64,000 nucleotides of DNA, taken from contig NZ_FSRE01000002.1 in assembly GCF_900141795.1 (NCBI RefSeq), positions 62,001-126,000 on the forward strand, written 5' to 3'. Source of the DNA: Sulfurivirga caldicuralii. Its GTDB lineage: Bacteria > Pseudomonadota > Gammaproteobacteria > Thiomicrospirales > Thiomicrospiraceae. A program made the translations under genes and the position numbers. The notes beneath the pieces are model-generated. The model saw only the letters and a program-made list of their open reading frames with translations. It was not told the DNA's origin and did no database searches. Position 1 is the stretch's first letter. Every line of letters starts with the position of its first letter. Of this stretch, positions 9,174 through 17,237 are shown in pieces.

Positions 9174-10309
9174 TGTGGTGGCGTCAGCTGGCGGCACTGT
9201 GGTTCAAGGAGCTGCGCACGCTCTATCGCGACCCCTTTCTGCTGCTGGCGATAATCTGGTTCTTTACCGCCGAGATCTATATCGCCGGCACCGGCATTCG
9301 CCTGGAACTCAACAAGGCGCCCATGGGTGTGGTCATGGAAGAGAGCAGTGCCCCGGCGCGCGAGTGGCTGGCGGCGTTTCACCGCCCATGGTTCGATGTG
9401 CAGGGATCGGTCTTAGACATGCAGACGGGGCAGGCGCTGCTGGATTCCGGCAAACTGATGCAGGTGGTGGATCTGCCGCCGCGGCTGGACGAAGCCCTGT
9501 GGCGTGGACAGCCGGTGGCCATTCAGGTTTTCATGGATGGGAGCAATGTCACCCTGGGGAGCCTGATGGCCAGCTATACCCAGCAGATTCATGCACGTTA
9601 CAACACCGAGCAGATGCTGGAAAAACTGCACCGCAGTGCCGCGCAGCCATTGCCGGTGCCCCAGGTGGACAACCGCGTGCGCCTGCGCTTCAACGAAAAC
9701 AACGAGGACAGCTGGTTCATGTCGGTGACGGAGCTGTTCATGGTGATCACCGTGCTGGGCATGCTGCTGCCGGCTGCGCTGGCGGTGCGCGAAAAGGAGC
9801 GCGGTACCATTGAGCAGCTGCTGGTGACGCCGCTGGATACGACGCAGATCATGCTCGCCAAGATATTCGCCGTCATTCTGGTGATTCTGCTCGGGGTGAC
9901 CATCAGCCTGTTCTGTGTGATCGTGCCGCTGATCGGCGCGCCGCTACGGGGCGATCTGGGGCTGTTTTACGCCAGCGTGGCACTGTATGCCTTCAGCATC
10001 TGTGGGGTGGGATTGTTTATTGCCACGCTGGCGCGCAATCTGGGGCAGGTGATGCTGCTTACCTTCATGCTGATTCTGCCCATGCTGCTGCTAAGCGGGG
10101 CGTGGACGCCGCCAGAGGCCATGCCCGCCTGGGAGCGGGCTCTGATGGCGTTTACACCGCTGTATCACTTCAATATTATCGGCAACAGCATCCTATTCAA
10201 GGCGGCGACCCTGGCTGAACTGAAAACCCACCTGCTGGCGCTGGCTGCCATCGGTTTGGTGCTGTTTTCCTTCGGCGCGTGGCGTTTCCGTCGCCAATTT
10301 GCCGTCTGA
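9173..10309 (+). CDS. ABC-2 type permease (YbhR-like)
   Basis: Second ABC-2 permease, 378 residues, with the same architecture as its neighbour: an N-terminal helix, a periplasmic loop, VREKERGTIEQLLVTP before the helix bundle, and five C-terminal helices. The frame stays open about 126 nt upstream inside the previous gene. ATG 9173 is chosen because it overlaps the preceding TAA by one base and yields the family-type start (KELRTLYRDP). This is the last gene of the operon. It converges on the copper cluster, with a dispersed repeat and likely terminator in the 89 nt gap. Confidence 0.9.
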   Translation: MWWRQLAALWFKELRTLYRDPFLLLAIIWFFTAEIYIAGTGIRLELNKAPMGVVMEESSAPAREWLAAFHRPWFDVQGSVLDMQTGQALLDSGKLMQVVDLPPRLDEALWRGQPVAIQVFMDGSNVTLGSLMASYTQQIHARYNTEQMLEKLHRSAAQPLPVPQVDNRVRLRFNENNEDSWFMSVTELFMVITVLGMLLPAALAVREKERGTIEQLLVTPLDTTQIMLAKIFAVILVILLGVTISLFCVIVPLIGAPLRGDLGLFYASVALYAFSICGVGLFIATLARNLGQVMLLTFMLILPMLLLSGAWTPPEAMPAWERALMAFTPLYHFNIIGNSILFKAATLAELKTHLLALAAIGLVLFSFGAWRFRRQFAV

Positions 10310-10340
10310 GCGGCCTTTTCGCCACGTTTTTGCAGTGTGC

Positions 10341-10375
10341 AAAAAAAGGGGGCGCCGAAAAAGTCGGGGACCCCC
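10341..10375 (-). terminator. Putative intrinsic terminator of the copper operon, built on a dispersed repeat
   Basis: Read on the minus strand, GGGGG (10371-10375) can pair with CCCCC (10348-10352). An inner CCG/CGG stem lies between them, and seven T residues follow (10341-10347). It lies 24 nt past the stop of the PCu(A)C gene, where a terminator is expected. Folding was judged by eye. Confidence 0.6.
10358..10375 (+). repeat. Dispersed repeat copy R1 (core AAAAAGTCGGGGACCCCC)
   Basis: Exact 18 bp core, one of six copies in the window (others at 15578, 29519, 39021, 48880, 57174). It is preceded by GCAAAAAAA and a G-rich stretch; copy R6 has a similar upstream half. It lies between two convergent operons. 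Confidence 0.85.
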
Positions 10376-10398
10376 TTGTCCATTAGGGCTTTTGCGCC

Positions 10399-10872
10399 TT
10401 AGTGGTGATACATTTTCATGCCCATGCCGGCGTGAATCATTTTCACCGGTGCTGTCACCTGCTTGGTGCTGCCGTCCTTGAATGTTAGTGTCAGGTGAAC
10501 GGTGTCACCCGGCTTGAGCGGATGCTTCAGGTTGATGAGCATGATGTGGTAGCCACCGGGCTGCAGGGGGGTGGCCTTGTGAGCCGGCAGGTCAATCTTT
10601 TCTACCGGGCGCATCATCATCATGCCGTTCTTGTGAATGTGCGTGTGCAGTTCGGTCACCCTGGCGACGTCCGAATCGGCACCCACCAGCGCGGTGTCAT
10701 GGTCGCTGGTGTTTTTCAACACCATAAAGGCGGCACTGGCCGCTGCTGTGGGTGGAACAGCGCGGGCATAGGGATTGATGACCTTCACATGATCTGCATC
10801 GGCGGCGTGTACTTGCGCGAACAGAGAGGCAGTGGCCAGCATGCTGGCGCCAAACAGGGTCTTCAGGTTCAT
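10399..10872 (-). CDS. Periplasmic copper chaperone, PCu(A)C family
   Basis: Small secreted Cu(I)-binding protein of 157 residues that delivers copper toward the CuA site of cytochrome c oxidase, often together with Sco. A Sec signal peptide ends at about A23 (VHA). The family motif H-x10-M-x21-H-x-M is met exactly by H76, M87, H109 and M111. Extra Met and His residues (four consecutive Met at 84-87, MGMKMYHH tail) may add copper ligands. It overlaps the upstream sco gene by 4 nt, so the two are translationally coupled. Confidence 0.93.
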   Translation of the reverse strand: MNLKTLFGASMLATASLFAQVHAADADHVKVINPYARAVPPTAAASAAFMVLKNTSDHDTALVGADSDVARVTELHTHIHKNGMMMMRPVEKIDLPAHKATPLQPGGYHIMLINLKHPLKPGDTVHLTLTFKDGSTKQVTAPVKMIHAGMGMKMYHH

Positions 10873-11486
10873 GGTGTGGCTCCTTTCAGGGTCTTGTTAT
10901 ACAGGTCGGTAACGGCCTGCTGGAAGGCTTTCGGTGAGGTGCCATGGGGCAGTTGCGTGACCAGCTTGCCATCGGGATCGATCAAGTAGGTAAAGGCGGA
11001 GTGATCCACCAGATAGCCAATGGAGGCTTCCTTGACCGGTACCTTCCTGTACACGGCACCATAGCGATGAGCGATCTCTTTCAGCGTTTTGGGATCGCCG
11101 GTCAGGCCGATAATGTGCGCATTGAAAAAGTCCGTGTAGGCTTTCAGGCGCTCCGGCGTATCCCGCTCGGGATCAACGGAGACAAAAATGATCTGGGTCT
11201 TGTCGCGGATTTCAGGCGGCAGATTGCGCCATGCCACGGACAGGTTGCCCAGGTTCGTGGGGCAGATGTCCGGGCAGAAGGTGTAGCCAAAATAGAGCAG
11301 CACGATCTTGCCCTTAAAGTCGTGCAGACTCACCGGGCCATTGGCGCTCTGCAGGGTGAAGTCGCCGCCGGGGGGCGGACCAGACAGCACGGCATGACCT
11401 TCGCTGTGGCCACGCTGCCAGGCAAAGTAGCCGGCAGCTACTGCCGCCAGCAGCACGACAAGAATGGCCCAGACACTTTTGCGCAT
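10869..11486 (-). CDS. SCO1/SenC-family copper chaperone / thiol reductase
   Basis: Thioredoxin-fold protein of 205 residues anchored by an N-terminal helix (about 5-23) with its domain in the periplasm. Copper ligands are C71 and C75 in CPDIC and the distal H162 in VDHSAF, all retained. Family members load or reduce the CuA site of cytochrome oxidase. It lies between the TonB-dependent copper receptor and the PCu(A)C chaperone on the minus strand, which supports a copper-delivery role over a purely redox one. Confidence 0.93.
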   Translation of the reverse strand: MRKSVWAILVVLLAAVAAGYFAWQRGHSEGHAVLSGPPPGGDFTLQSANGPVSLHDFKGKIVLLYFGYTFCPDICPTNLGNLSVAWRNLPPEIRDKTQIIFVSVDPERDTPERLKAYTDFFNAHIIGLTGDPKTLKEIAHRYGAVYRKVPVKEASIGYLVDHSAFTYLIDPDGKLVTQLPHGTSPKAFQQAVTDLYNKTLKGATP

Positions 11487-11497
11487 GGCGAAATCCC

Positions 11498-13471
11498 TTA
11501 GAATCTGGCGCTGATTTTAGCCCATACGCTACGGCCGGGTTCGTTCACCTGATAGCTGGTGCCCTGGGTGGGATCCATCTTGCGGTTCAGATAGTCGGCA
11601 TAGGCGTGATCGAACACATTGTCCACGCCTGCGGCCAGCGCCCAGGTGCGGTTGATGCGCCAGTCGGCATAGAGGTCGAGGGTGGCCCAGCCGGGCGTCT
11701 TGCCGGTTTCATCCGGCGAAAGCGGATCGATATCCGACTTGTCTGTAGCCCAGTTGATCCGAGCACCATAGCGCCACGCTCCCTGCTCGCGGGAGAGCTC
11801 CGCAAAGCCGTGCCACGGGGCGATACCGGCCAGATTGCGGTGGTCGCTGTCATTGTAGCCGTAGGTATAGGTGGCGCTGACAGTCAGGTCGGTGCGGCTG
11901 TCCAGGGCCCAGTCGCCGGTCAGCGTGGCCCCGCGCAGCTGAGCATTTTTATTGACATAAATAACGCGGCCATCATTTGCAGCCACGCTGGCCTGGTTCA
12001 CTGCCCTGTCCTTGAGGATATAGTCGTCCACCCAGTCAGCCCACAGGTGTGCCTGCCACAAGGCGGCCAGCGCCCTGCCGGACAGATCCCACTGAATCTG
12101 ACGGTGGTTTTCCGCCTTCAGGTTCGGGTTCCCCACCCATGATTTGGCAGCGGCGCTTTTGGCCATATAGCGCTCGGTGGCATCGGGGGTGCGCCAGGTG
12201 CTCGAAAGGGTCCACTGACTGGTCCAGCTGCCCAGGCGGTGCTTCCAGCCTGCCAGCAGGTTGGTGTGGATGTCGTCGTGCTTGATGTCGGGGGTGGTGC
12301 CATAGGTGCTTTGATAGAGTGAGCGAGGCGTTCCGCTGGCCACGGCCCTATCTGCATCCTTGGCATCGGTGTGGATCTGATCCACGCGGGCGCCGAGCTT
12401 GAGCGTGCCGGCAGAGAAGGGGTGCGTCATTTCCGCAAAGGCACTGCGGCGTTCGTAGCGGGTATCCGGCCACATGAGCGACAGCGCTGCACCGTTGGCG
12501 GCATTTTCAAAGGTGGCGTTTTTCTTTTCGTAACGGGCGTCCACGCCATAGGTGAGCTGGGCAGGCCCGAACTGGCTGTGCAGGGTCAGGATGCCGCCGG
12601 TGGTATCGGTGTTGGTTGGCGTGCGCCGCTTCATCATTGGGTTAGCAGTACGCAGGGAGTAGTTGTCCATCAGATGATCGACGCTGGTGTGGTACAGCTC
12701 GACCTTGCCACCGTTCCAGGCATAGCCTGCGCTGAGACGGTTGGCTTCGGAGTAGGGAGAGTCCATCTTGGCACCGGGATAAAGCGCATCCTCGATGCGG
12801 CTGCGTTCGGCGCTGACGGTGGCGACACCGGAACCGATGCGCACGCCTGCCTTGGCACCGAAGGCTTTGCTTTCGTATTCGGCCTTGACGGTGTCACCGT
12901 TGCCATCCGTGTAGTTGTTCGCCTGGGTGTGGTTGCCAAAGACACGCAGTGTCGCGCGATCACCAGCCGCATTGACATTGACAGCCTCACTGTCCTGAAT
13001 TAAATGGGATTTTTTTACACTTGCGCGACCATGGATGCCGGGCGTCCAGTCGAGCTTGCGTTCAAGCAGCAGCGTGCCGCCGCTGGCGTTGTCCACGGGG
13101 CGGGTCAAGGTGGTGATGCCCAGCAGCGCAGTAACGGTATCGCTGCTTTCCAGATCCATGTAGCTGGTGGCCGGGTCCATGCGGTTGGGGCAGCCGGAAG
13201 CGATTTCGGCCCCATCAAGGCTCACGCGCACGCGGCTCGCCTTTTGACCATGCACCACCGGGTCAATGCCGTGGCCACCCATGCGGCTGCCCTCCACACC
13301 GGGCAGCTGTCGCAGCAGATCGCCCGTTTCACCCCTGGCGCTGTCGGTTAGCAGTTCGGCAGGCAGTGTTTCGGCTGTGGCCGTATCTTCCACCTGGATG
13401 GGGGCGAGGGTTTCTGCGTGAAGGGGCAGGGCGGCGGTTAGTGCGGCAGCAATGAGGGTCTTGCGGTACAT
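11498..13471 (-). CDS. TonB-dependent copper receptor (OprC/NosA-like)
   Basis: Outer-membrane beta-barrel receptor of 657 residues. ATG 13471 is chosen over an upstream in-frame ATG because it follows an AAGGAG ribosome site and directly begins a signal peptide ending near LHA. A plug domain follows with the copper-receptor blocks GGHGIDPVVHGQ and GCPNRMDP. The barrel ends in an aromatic residue (SARF), as outer-membrane proteins do. Known relatives import copper for NosZ or oxidases. It is followed after 11 nt by sco and then PCu(A)C, making an import-and-delivery cassette. No regulator is encoded beside it. Confidence 0.9.
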   Translation of the reverse strand: MYRKTLIAAALTAALPLHAETLAPIQVEDTATAETLPAELLTDSARGETGDLLRQLPGVEGSRMGGHGIDPVVHGQKASRVRVSLDGAEIASGCPNRMDPATSYMDLESSDTVTALLGITTLTRPVDNASGGTLLLERKLDWTPGIHGRASVKKSHLIQDSEAVNVNAAGDRATLRVFGNHTQANNYTDGNGDTVKAEYESKAFGAKAGVRIGSGVATVSAERSRIEDALYPGAKMDSPYSEANRLSAGYAWNGGKVELYHTSVDHLMDNYSLRTANPMMKRRTPTNTDTTGGILTLHSQFGPAQLTYGVDARYEKKNATFENAANGAALSLMWPDTRYERRSAFAEMTHPFSAGTLKLGARVDQIHTDAKDADRAVASGTPRSLYQSTYGTTPDIKHDDIHTNLLAGWKHRLGSWTSQWTLSSTWRTPDATERYMAKSAAAKSWVGNPNLKAENHRQIQWDLSGRALAALWQAHLWADWVDDYILKDRAVNQASVAANDGRVIYVNKNAQLRGATLTGDWALDSRTDLTVSATYTYGYNDSDHRNLAGIAPWHGFAELSREQGAWRYGARINWATDKSDIDPLSPDETGKTPGWATLDLYADWRINRTWALAAGVDNVFDHAYADYLNRKMDPTQGTSYQVNEPGRSVWAKISARF

Positions 13472-13624
13472 GGTTGTGCTCCTTGTAGATGATGTTTCGC
13501 ATATCTTAGGCAAAAGCCGAAATGGAACCCTGACGCAACCCTTGAAAAACTGGCTGAATTGTTACGAAACCCTTACGCACGCGTTAAAATGCGGGTCAAT
13601 TGACTTAACCTGGACGATACCCCC

Positions 13625-15154
13625 ATGCCTCAGGAATTGCTGCGTCGCGTGCTCTCCGTGCCGGTTTACGATGTGGCCACGGAAACGCCGTTTGAAAAGG
13701 CGCCGCTATTGAGCCGTCGGCTCAAGAATGACGTCTGGCTGAAGCGTGAAGACCTGCAGCCGGTGTTCTCCTTCAAGCTGCGCGGCGCCTACAACAAGAT
13801 GGTGCACCTGACCGAAGCGCAGAAGGAGGCGGGGGTCATCGCCGCCTCTGCTGGCAACCATGCGCAGGGGGTGGCACTGGCCGCGAGCCGCATGGGCATT
13901 GATGCGGTGATCGTCATGCCGCGCACCACGCCACCGATCAAGGTGAATGCGGTGCGACGCATGGGGGGTAATGTGGTGTTGGCGGGCGATACCTATGATG
14001 AGGCTGCAGCCCATGCGCGCCAGCTGGCTGAAGACAATGGTTATACCTTTATTCATCCCTATGACGATCTGGATGTGATCGCCGGGCAGGGCACAATTGG
14101 TCTGGAAATGCTGCGTCAGAAGCGCAGTCCACTGGATGCGGTGTTTATTCCGGTGGGCGGCGGTGGGCTCATTGCCGGTGTGGCGGCCGTATTCAAGCAG
14201 GTCTGTCCCAATACACGCATTATTGGTGTGGAGCCGGAGGATGCGGCCTGCCTGACCGAAGCGCTCAAGGCAGGTGAGCGCGTGGTACTGGATCAGGTGG
14301 GGCTGTTCGCCGATGGTGTGGCGGTGGCGCAGGTGGGTGAGCTGCCGTTTCAGTTCGCGCAGCAGTGTGTGGACGAGATGGTGACCGTCAATACCGATGA
14401 GATTTGTGCGGCCATCAAGGATATTTTTGAAGACACCCGCGCCATCGCCGAGCCGGCGGGCGCGCTGGCGCTGGCCGGATTGAAAAAGTGGCTGCAGCAG
14501 GACGAAGCGCGCCAGGGTATGCAGCTGTCCGCCATTGTCAGTGGTGCCAACATGAACTTCGACCGCCTGCGCCATATTTCCGAACGCACCGAGCTGGGCG
14601 AGAAGAAAGAGGCGATTTTTGCCGTCACCATCGATGAGCGCCCGGGCAGCTTCAAGCGCTTCTGCGAACTGCTGGGACCACGACGCATGATCACGGAATT
14701 CAATTACCGCTATGCGGATCCCAAGCAGGCAGTTGTGTTCGTCGGGGTGCGCACCGAGCAGGGCGAAAGCGAGAAGGAAGAGATTATCGAACAGCTGCGT
14801 GCCCACGACTATCCCGTGGTGGACATGTCCGACAACGAGCTGGCCAAGCTGCACCTGCGCCACATGGTGGGCGGCCATGCCCACGGGGTGAAGAACGAGG
14901 TGGTCTATCGCTTCGAGTTTCCGGAGCGGCCCGGCGCGCTGCTGCAATTTCTCAGCCACATGAGCGAGGAGTGGAACATCAGTCTGTTCCACTACCGCAA
15001 TCACGGTGCTGCCTATGGGCGTGTGTTGGTGGGTGTGCAGGTGCCGCCTGAACAGCGACAGGATTTCGAGATGTATCTGGAAAGCCTGGGCTACCCGTTC
15101 GTTAATGAACAGAACAACCTCGGCTATCAGCTGTTCCTGTGCCCGACCGACTGA
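13625..15154 (+). CDS. ilvA: Threonine dehydratase, biosynthetic
   Basis: PLP enzyme deaminating threonine to 2-oxobutanoate, the first step toward isoleucine. It has 509 residues. The PLP lysine is K51 in FSFKLRGAYNKM and the phosphate-binding loop is VGGGGLIAG near residue 177. Two ACT-like regulatory domains follow after about residue 330 (TIDERPGSFKRFCELLG and FEFPERPGALLQFL), the arrangement of the isoleucine-inhibited form rather than the short catabolic one. It is transcribed divergently from the copper operon across a 153 nt gap and stands alone. Confidence 0.96.
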   Translation: MPQELLRRVLSVPVYDVATETPFEKAPLLSRRLKNDVWLKREDLQPVFSFKLRGAYNKMVHLTEAQKEAGVIAASAGNHAQGVALAASRMGIDAVIVMPRTTPPIKVNAVRRMGGNVVLAGDTYDEAAAHARQLAEDNGYTFIHPYDDLDVIAGQGTIGLEMLRQKRSPLDAVFIPVGGGGLIAGVAAVFKQVCPNTRIIGVEPEDAACLTEALKAGERVVLDQVGLFADGVAVAQVGELPFQFAQQCVDEMVTVNTDEICAAIKDIFEDTRAIAEPAGALALAGLKKWLQQDEARQGMQLSAIVSGANMNFDRLRHISERTELGEKKEAIFAVTIDERPGSFKRFCELLGPRRMITEFNYRYADPKQAVVFVGVRTEQGESEKEEIIEQLRAHDYPVVDMSDNELAKLHLRHMVGGHAHGVKNEVVYRFEFPERPGALLQFLSHMSEEWNISLFHYRNHGAAYGRVLVGVQVPPEQRQDFEMYLESLGYPFVNEQNNLGYQLFLCPTD

Positions 15155-15454
15155 TTGGCTTGGCGGATTCCACAGTAGAAAGCCGTGGCCGCAAGAGCAG
15201 AGCAGATCCAGTGCGCTGCATTGAGAAGGGTGGCGTGTAGATCCAATCCGTCGGAAAGGCGGGTTATTCCTCCTCTTGCTCTGCCTGCTGCTGCATCCTT
15301 TATTGCCAGGCTGTGTCTGACCAGACCCTCCGTGATAGTGTGATCGCCTCGGCTTGAACCTGAAAGAGTGCGGCCCGGCATGCCGCGAGCCATTCCGGAA
15401 AACCATGTGGTGATTGACCTGGCATGAGACGTGCGCAATGCGGTGTGGAATGGT
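15155..15454. other. Intergenic region with no recognisable gene
   Basis: A 300 nt gap between the convergent ilvA and 5-formyl-THF cyclo-ligase genes. A minus-strand frame crosses most of it (15127-15438), but its translation has no domain I recognise and it overlaps the end of ilvA. I see no T-tailed hairpin, tRNA or clear repeat. It may be decayed sequence. Confidence 0.5.
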
Positions 15455-16072
15455 TCAGTTTTTGTGCGTAAAGCGTTGCACGCCGTTTTCCGTTATCACA
15501 CCATTCAGTGACACATCCCACGGCTGCGCCGGCAGTGCACCCACCTGCTGAAAGGCGTAGGCCCACCCTATCAGGAGGGGGGTCCCCGACTTTTTTCGCG
15601 TGCCAATTTTTCGGCATGCAAAGGTGCGGTCGTAGTAGCCGCCTCCCATGCCCAGACGTTGCCCCTGGGCATCGAAGGCTACCAGTGGGGTGATGACCAC
15701 ATCCAGTTGACACCCGTGGCGATACTGGCGGTTGATGGGCTCGAGAATGCCGTAACGGTTGGGCTTGAGCGGTTCATCTGGTGTCCAGTGCGCAAACAGC
15801 ATGGGATGGGGGAGCGGCTGCGCCAACACGGGCAGATAGAGTTGATGGCCGCGGGCATGCAGTGCCGCAATCAGCGGTTCGGTGGGTAGCTCACCATCGC
15901 TGGAGAGAAAAACGCCTACATGCGCCTTGCGTTGCAGCCAGGGCGCACGCAACAGATGATGGGTCGCACGGTTTGCAGCTTCGAGACGCTGTTTGGAGGA
16001 GAGCATGTTGCGCTGCTTGCGCAGGGTCTGGCGCAATGTGCGCAGGTTAGATGCATTCACGACAGGACTCAT
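15455..16072 (-). CDS. fau: 5-formyltetrahydrofolate cyclo-ligase
   Basis: Converts 5-formyl-THF to 5,10-methenyl-THF with ATP (YgfA family), 205 residues. The N-terminal LRKQRNMLSSKQR segment and the active-site loop LGMGGGYYDRTF at 140-151 are present. It follows the 6S RNA gene as in many gammaproteobacteria, where both come from one transcript. Residues 160-165 (KKSGTP) are encoded by a copy of the dispersed repeat. The stretch between YYDR and the conserved WDV block looks several residues longer than in E. coli, consistent with an in-frame insertion. Confidence 0.93.
   Translation of the reverse strand: MSPVVNASNLRTLRQTLRKQRNMLSSKQRLEAANRATHHLLRAPWLQRKAHVGVFLSSDGELPTEPLIAALHARGHQLYLPVLAQPLPHPMLFAHWTPDEPLKPNRYGILEPINRQYRHGCQLDVVITPLVAFDAQGQRLGMGGGYYDRTFACRKIGTRKKSGTPLLIGWAYAFQQVGALPAQPWDVSLNGVITENGVQRFTHKN
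15578..15595 (-). repeat. Dispersed repeat copy R2, inside the cyclo-ligase gene
   Basis: Exact match to the 18 bp core, reading AAAAAGTCGGGGACCCCC on the minus strand. Upstream on that strand is an imperfect hairpin (GCATGCC / GGCACGC around an A-rich loop, 15600-15620). The whole stretch is translated in frame. Confidence 0.85.
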
Positions 16073-16083
16073 GGGGCAGGAAA

Positions 16084-16247
16084 GGGGGCAGATCGGTCGC
16101 CCTTGGTCCCTGAACCCATAGGTTCAGGTGGCGGTCTCGAACATGGGCTTAGGCTGCCCGGACGAAAGCGGGCGGCTCACCACCCATGCCTCTGACCCCT
16201 AGATCATCGATCATCGGCACAGGGGCACTCGGACGAACCGATCTGCA
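16084..16247 (-). ncRNA. ssrS: 6S RNA (regulator of sigma70 RNA polymerase)
   Basis: 6S RNA mimics an open promoter and sequesters sigma70 polymerase in stationary phase. The termini pair perfectly over ten bases (GCAGATCGGT at the 5' end, 16237-16246, with ACCGATCTGC, 16088-16097). The apical part has the conserved GGTGAGC and CGTCCGGGCAGCCTAA-like segments. The 3' half has the CCTGAACC..GGGTTCAGGG hairpin seen in E. coli 6S. It lies between zapA and the cyclo-ligase gene, its usual home. Ends are estimated to within a few nucleotides. Confidence 0.92.
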
Positions 16248-16252
16248 CTTTC

Positions 16253-16280
16253 ATTATAGACCCTTTGGAAGGGCGTTCAA
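16253..16280 (-). promoter_or_regulatory. Sigma70 promoter of 6S RNA
   Basis: On the minus strand a perfect -10 TATAAT (16253-16258) follows a -35 TTGAAC (16275-16280) with a 16 bp spacer. The start would fall near 16246, matching the 5' end of the terminal stem. The -35 overlaps the last codons of zapA. Confidence 0.8.
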
Positions 16281-16588
16281 GCGCTATCGCTGCGCCTTTC
16301 CGGCGTGTCCGGTACATCCAGCGACATGGAAAGCTGTTGCATGACCTGTTCCAGGGTCTTGTCCACCTGCCGTGTGGTGGCGCGGCTGCGTTCCTTGACC
16401 AGCAGCAGGTCATAGGCCAGGTTCAGTGCCACCGTCAGTGCGCGCAGTTCCCCGGTGCGCCCCGGGGCTTCCTGAAGCTTTCTGTCCACCAGCGTGGCCG
16501 CTTCGATGAGGCGTGCTTCGTCCTCGGGTGCGACCGGCACGCGGAAGGTGTGGTTGTTGAGAATGATATCCAGCGTTTTCTGGCTCAT
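16277..16588 (-). CDS. zapA: Cell division protein ZapA
   Basis: Cytoplasmic FtsZ-bundling protein of 103 residues that stabilises the Z ring. The N-terminal half shows the family pattern (DIILNNHTFRVPVAPEDEARLIEAA) and the C-terminal half is a helical coiled coil. The frame is open far upstream, but residues before MSQKT are unlike the family and would run into ygfB on the other strand. ATG 16588 or the nearby ATG 16594 is the real start. It is divergent from ygfB. Confidence 0.92.
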   Translation of the reverse strand: MSQKTLDIILNNHTFRVPVAPEDEARLIEAATLVDRKLQEAPGRTGELRALTVALNLAYDLLLVKERSRATTRQVDKTLEQVMQQLSMSLDVPDTPERRSDSA

Positions 16589-16649
16589 GGGCATGAGTCC
16601 TGTGCAGCGATGGTGTAAGATTTGATGATAAAAGAAACAGAGGTCCGGT

Positions 16650-17237
16650 ATGAAAGAAATTTGTCCAACGGTGGAGCGCATTGTGCGCGAATGGCCCGAG
16701 CTGGAGTCGCCGGCCTTTCTGCACGGCATGCTCACAGGTGAGTTGTGCGGGGCTGAGAAGCTGGAGGTGGGCGATTTCATCAAGGGGCTGTTGCAGGAGA
16801 TCGGCGCCGAATCGGTGAAGGAGAAGGCGTTGCAGACCCTTTATGTGCTCTATGATGAGACTCTGAAAGGACTCACCAGCAGCGATTTCAGTCTTGAATT
16901 GTGTCTGCCGGACGAAGCGCGCCCCCTGATCGAACGCGCCCGTGCCGTGGGCCAGTGGTGCGAAGGGTTTCTCTATGGCTTTGGTCTGACCCATCCGGGT
17001 CGCGCGAAGTTGGGTGAAGAGGTAAAGGAGTACCTGGAGACGTTGCAGGATGTGGCCGACATCGACAGTGAAGCGCTGAAGGATGTTGAAGACGAACAGA
17101 TGAATGCCCAGCTGGAAGAGATCATCGAGTTTATCCGCATCGGTGCCATTGCCGTGTATGAAAACCTGCATCCGGCCGAGCGCAAGCCCATTGAGCTGGA
17201 CACCATTCCCGAACCCACACACAAGACTGTGCAGTAA
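16650..17237 (+). CDS. ygfB: UPF0149 family protein YgfB
   Basis: 195-residue UPF0149 protein with the family pattern SPAFLHGMLTGELCG near the start, GWCEGFLYG-like CEGFLYGFGL in the middle, and an acidic C-terminal helix region (DEQMNAQLEEIIEFIRIGAIAVYENL). In Pseudomonas, YgfB modulates expression of resistance genes, but a general molecular function is not settled. It is immediately followed by pepP with no spacer, the conserved ygfB-pepP-ubiH-ubiI order. Confidence 0.93.
   Translation: MKEICPTVERIVREWPELESPAFLHGMLTGELCGAEKLEVGDFIKGLLQEIGAESVKEKALQTLYVLYDETLKGLTSSDFSLELCLPDEARPLIERARAVGQWCEGFLYGFGLTHPGRAKLGEEVKEYLETLQDVADIDSEALKDVEDEQMNAQLEEIIEFIRIGAIAVYENLHPAERKPIELDTIPEPTHKTVQ

Noticed and set aside
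15127-15438. Possible small gene on the minus strand downstream of the cyclo-ligase
   Set aside because: It overlaps ilvA, has no ribosome site I can see, and shows no recognisable domain.
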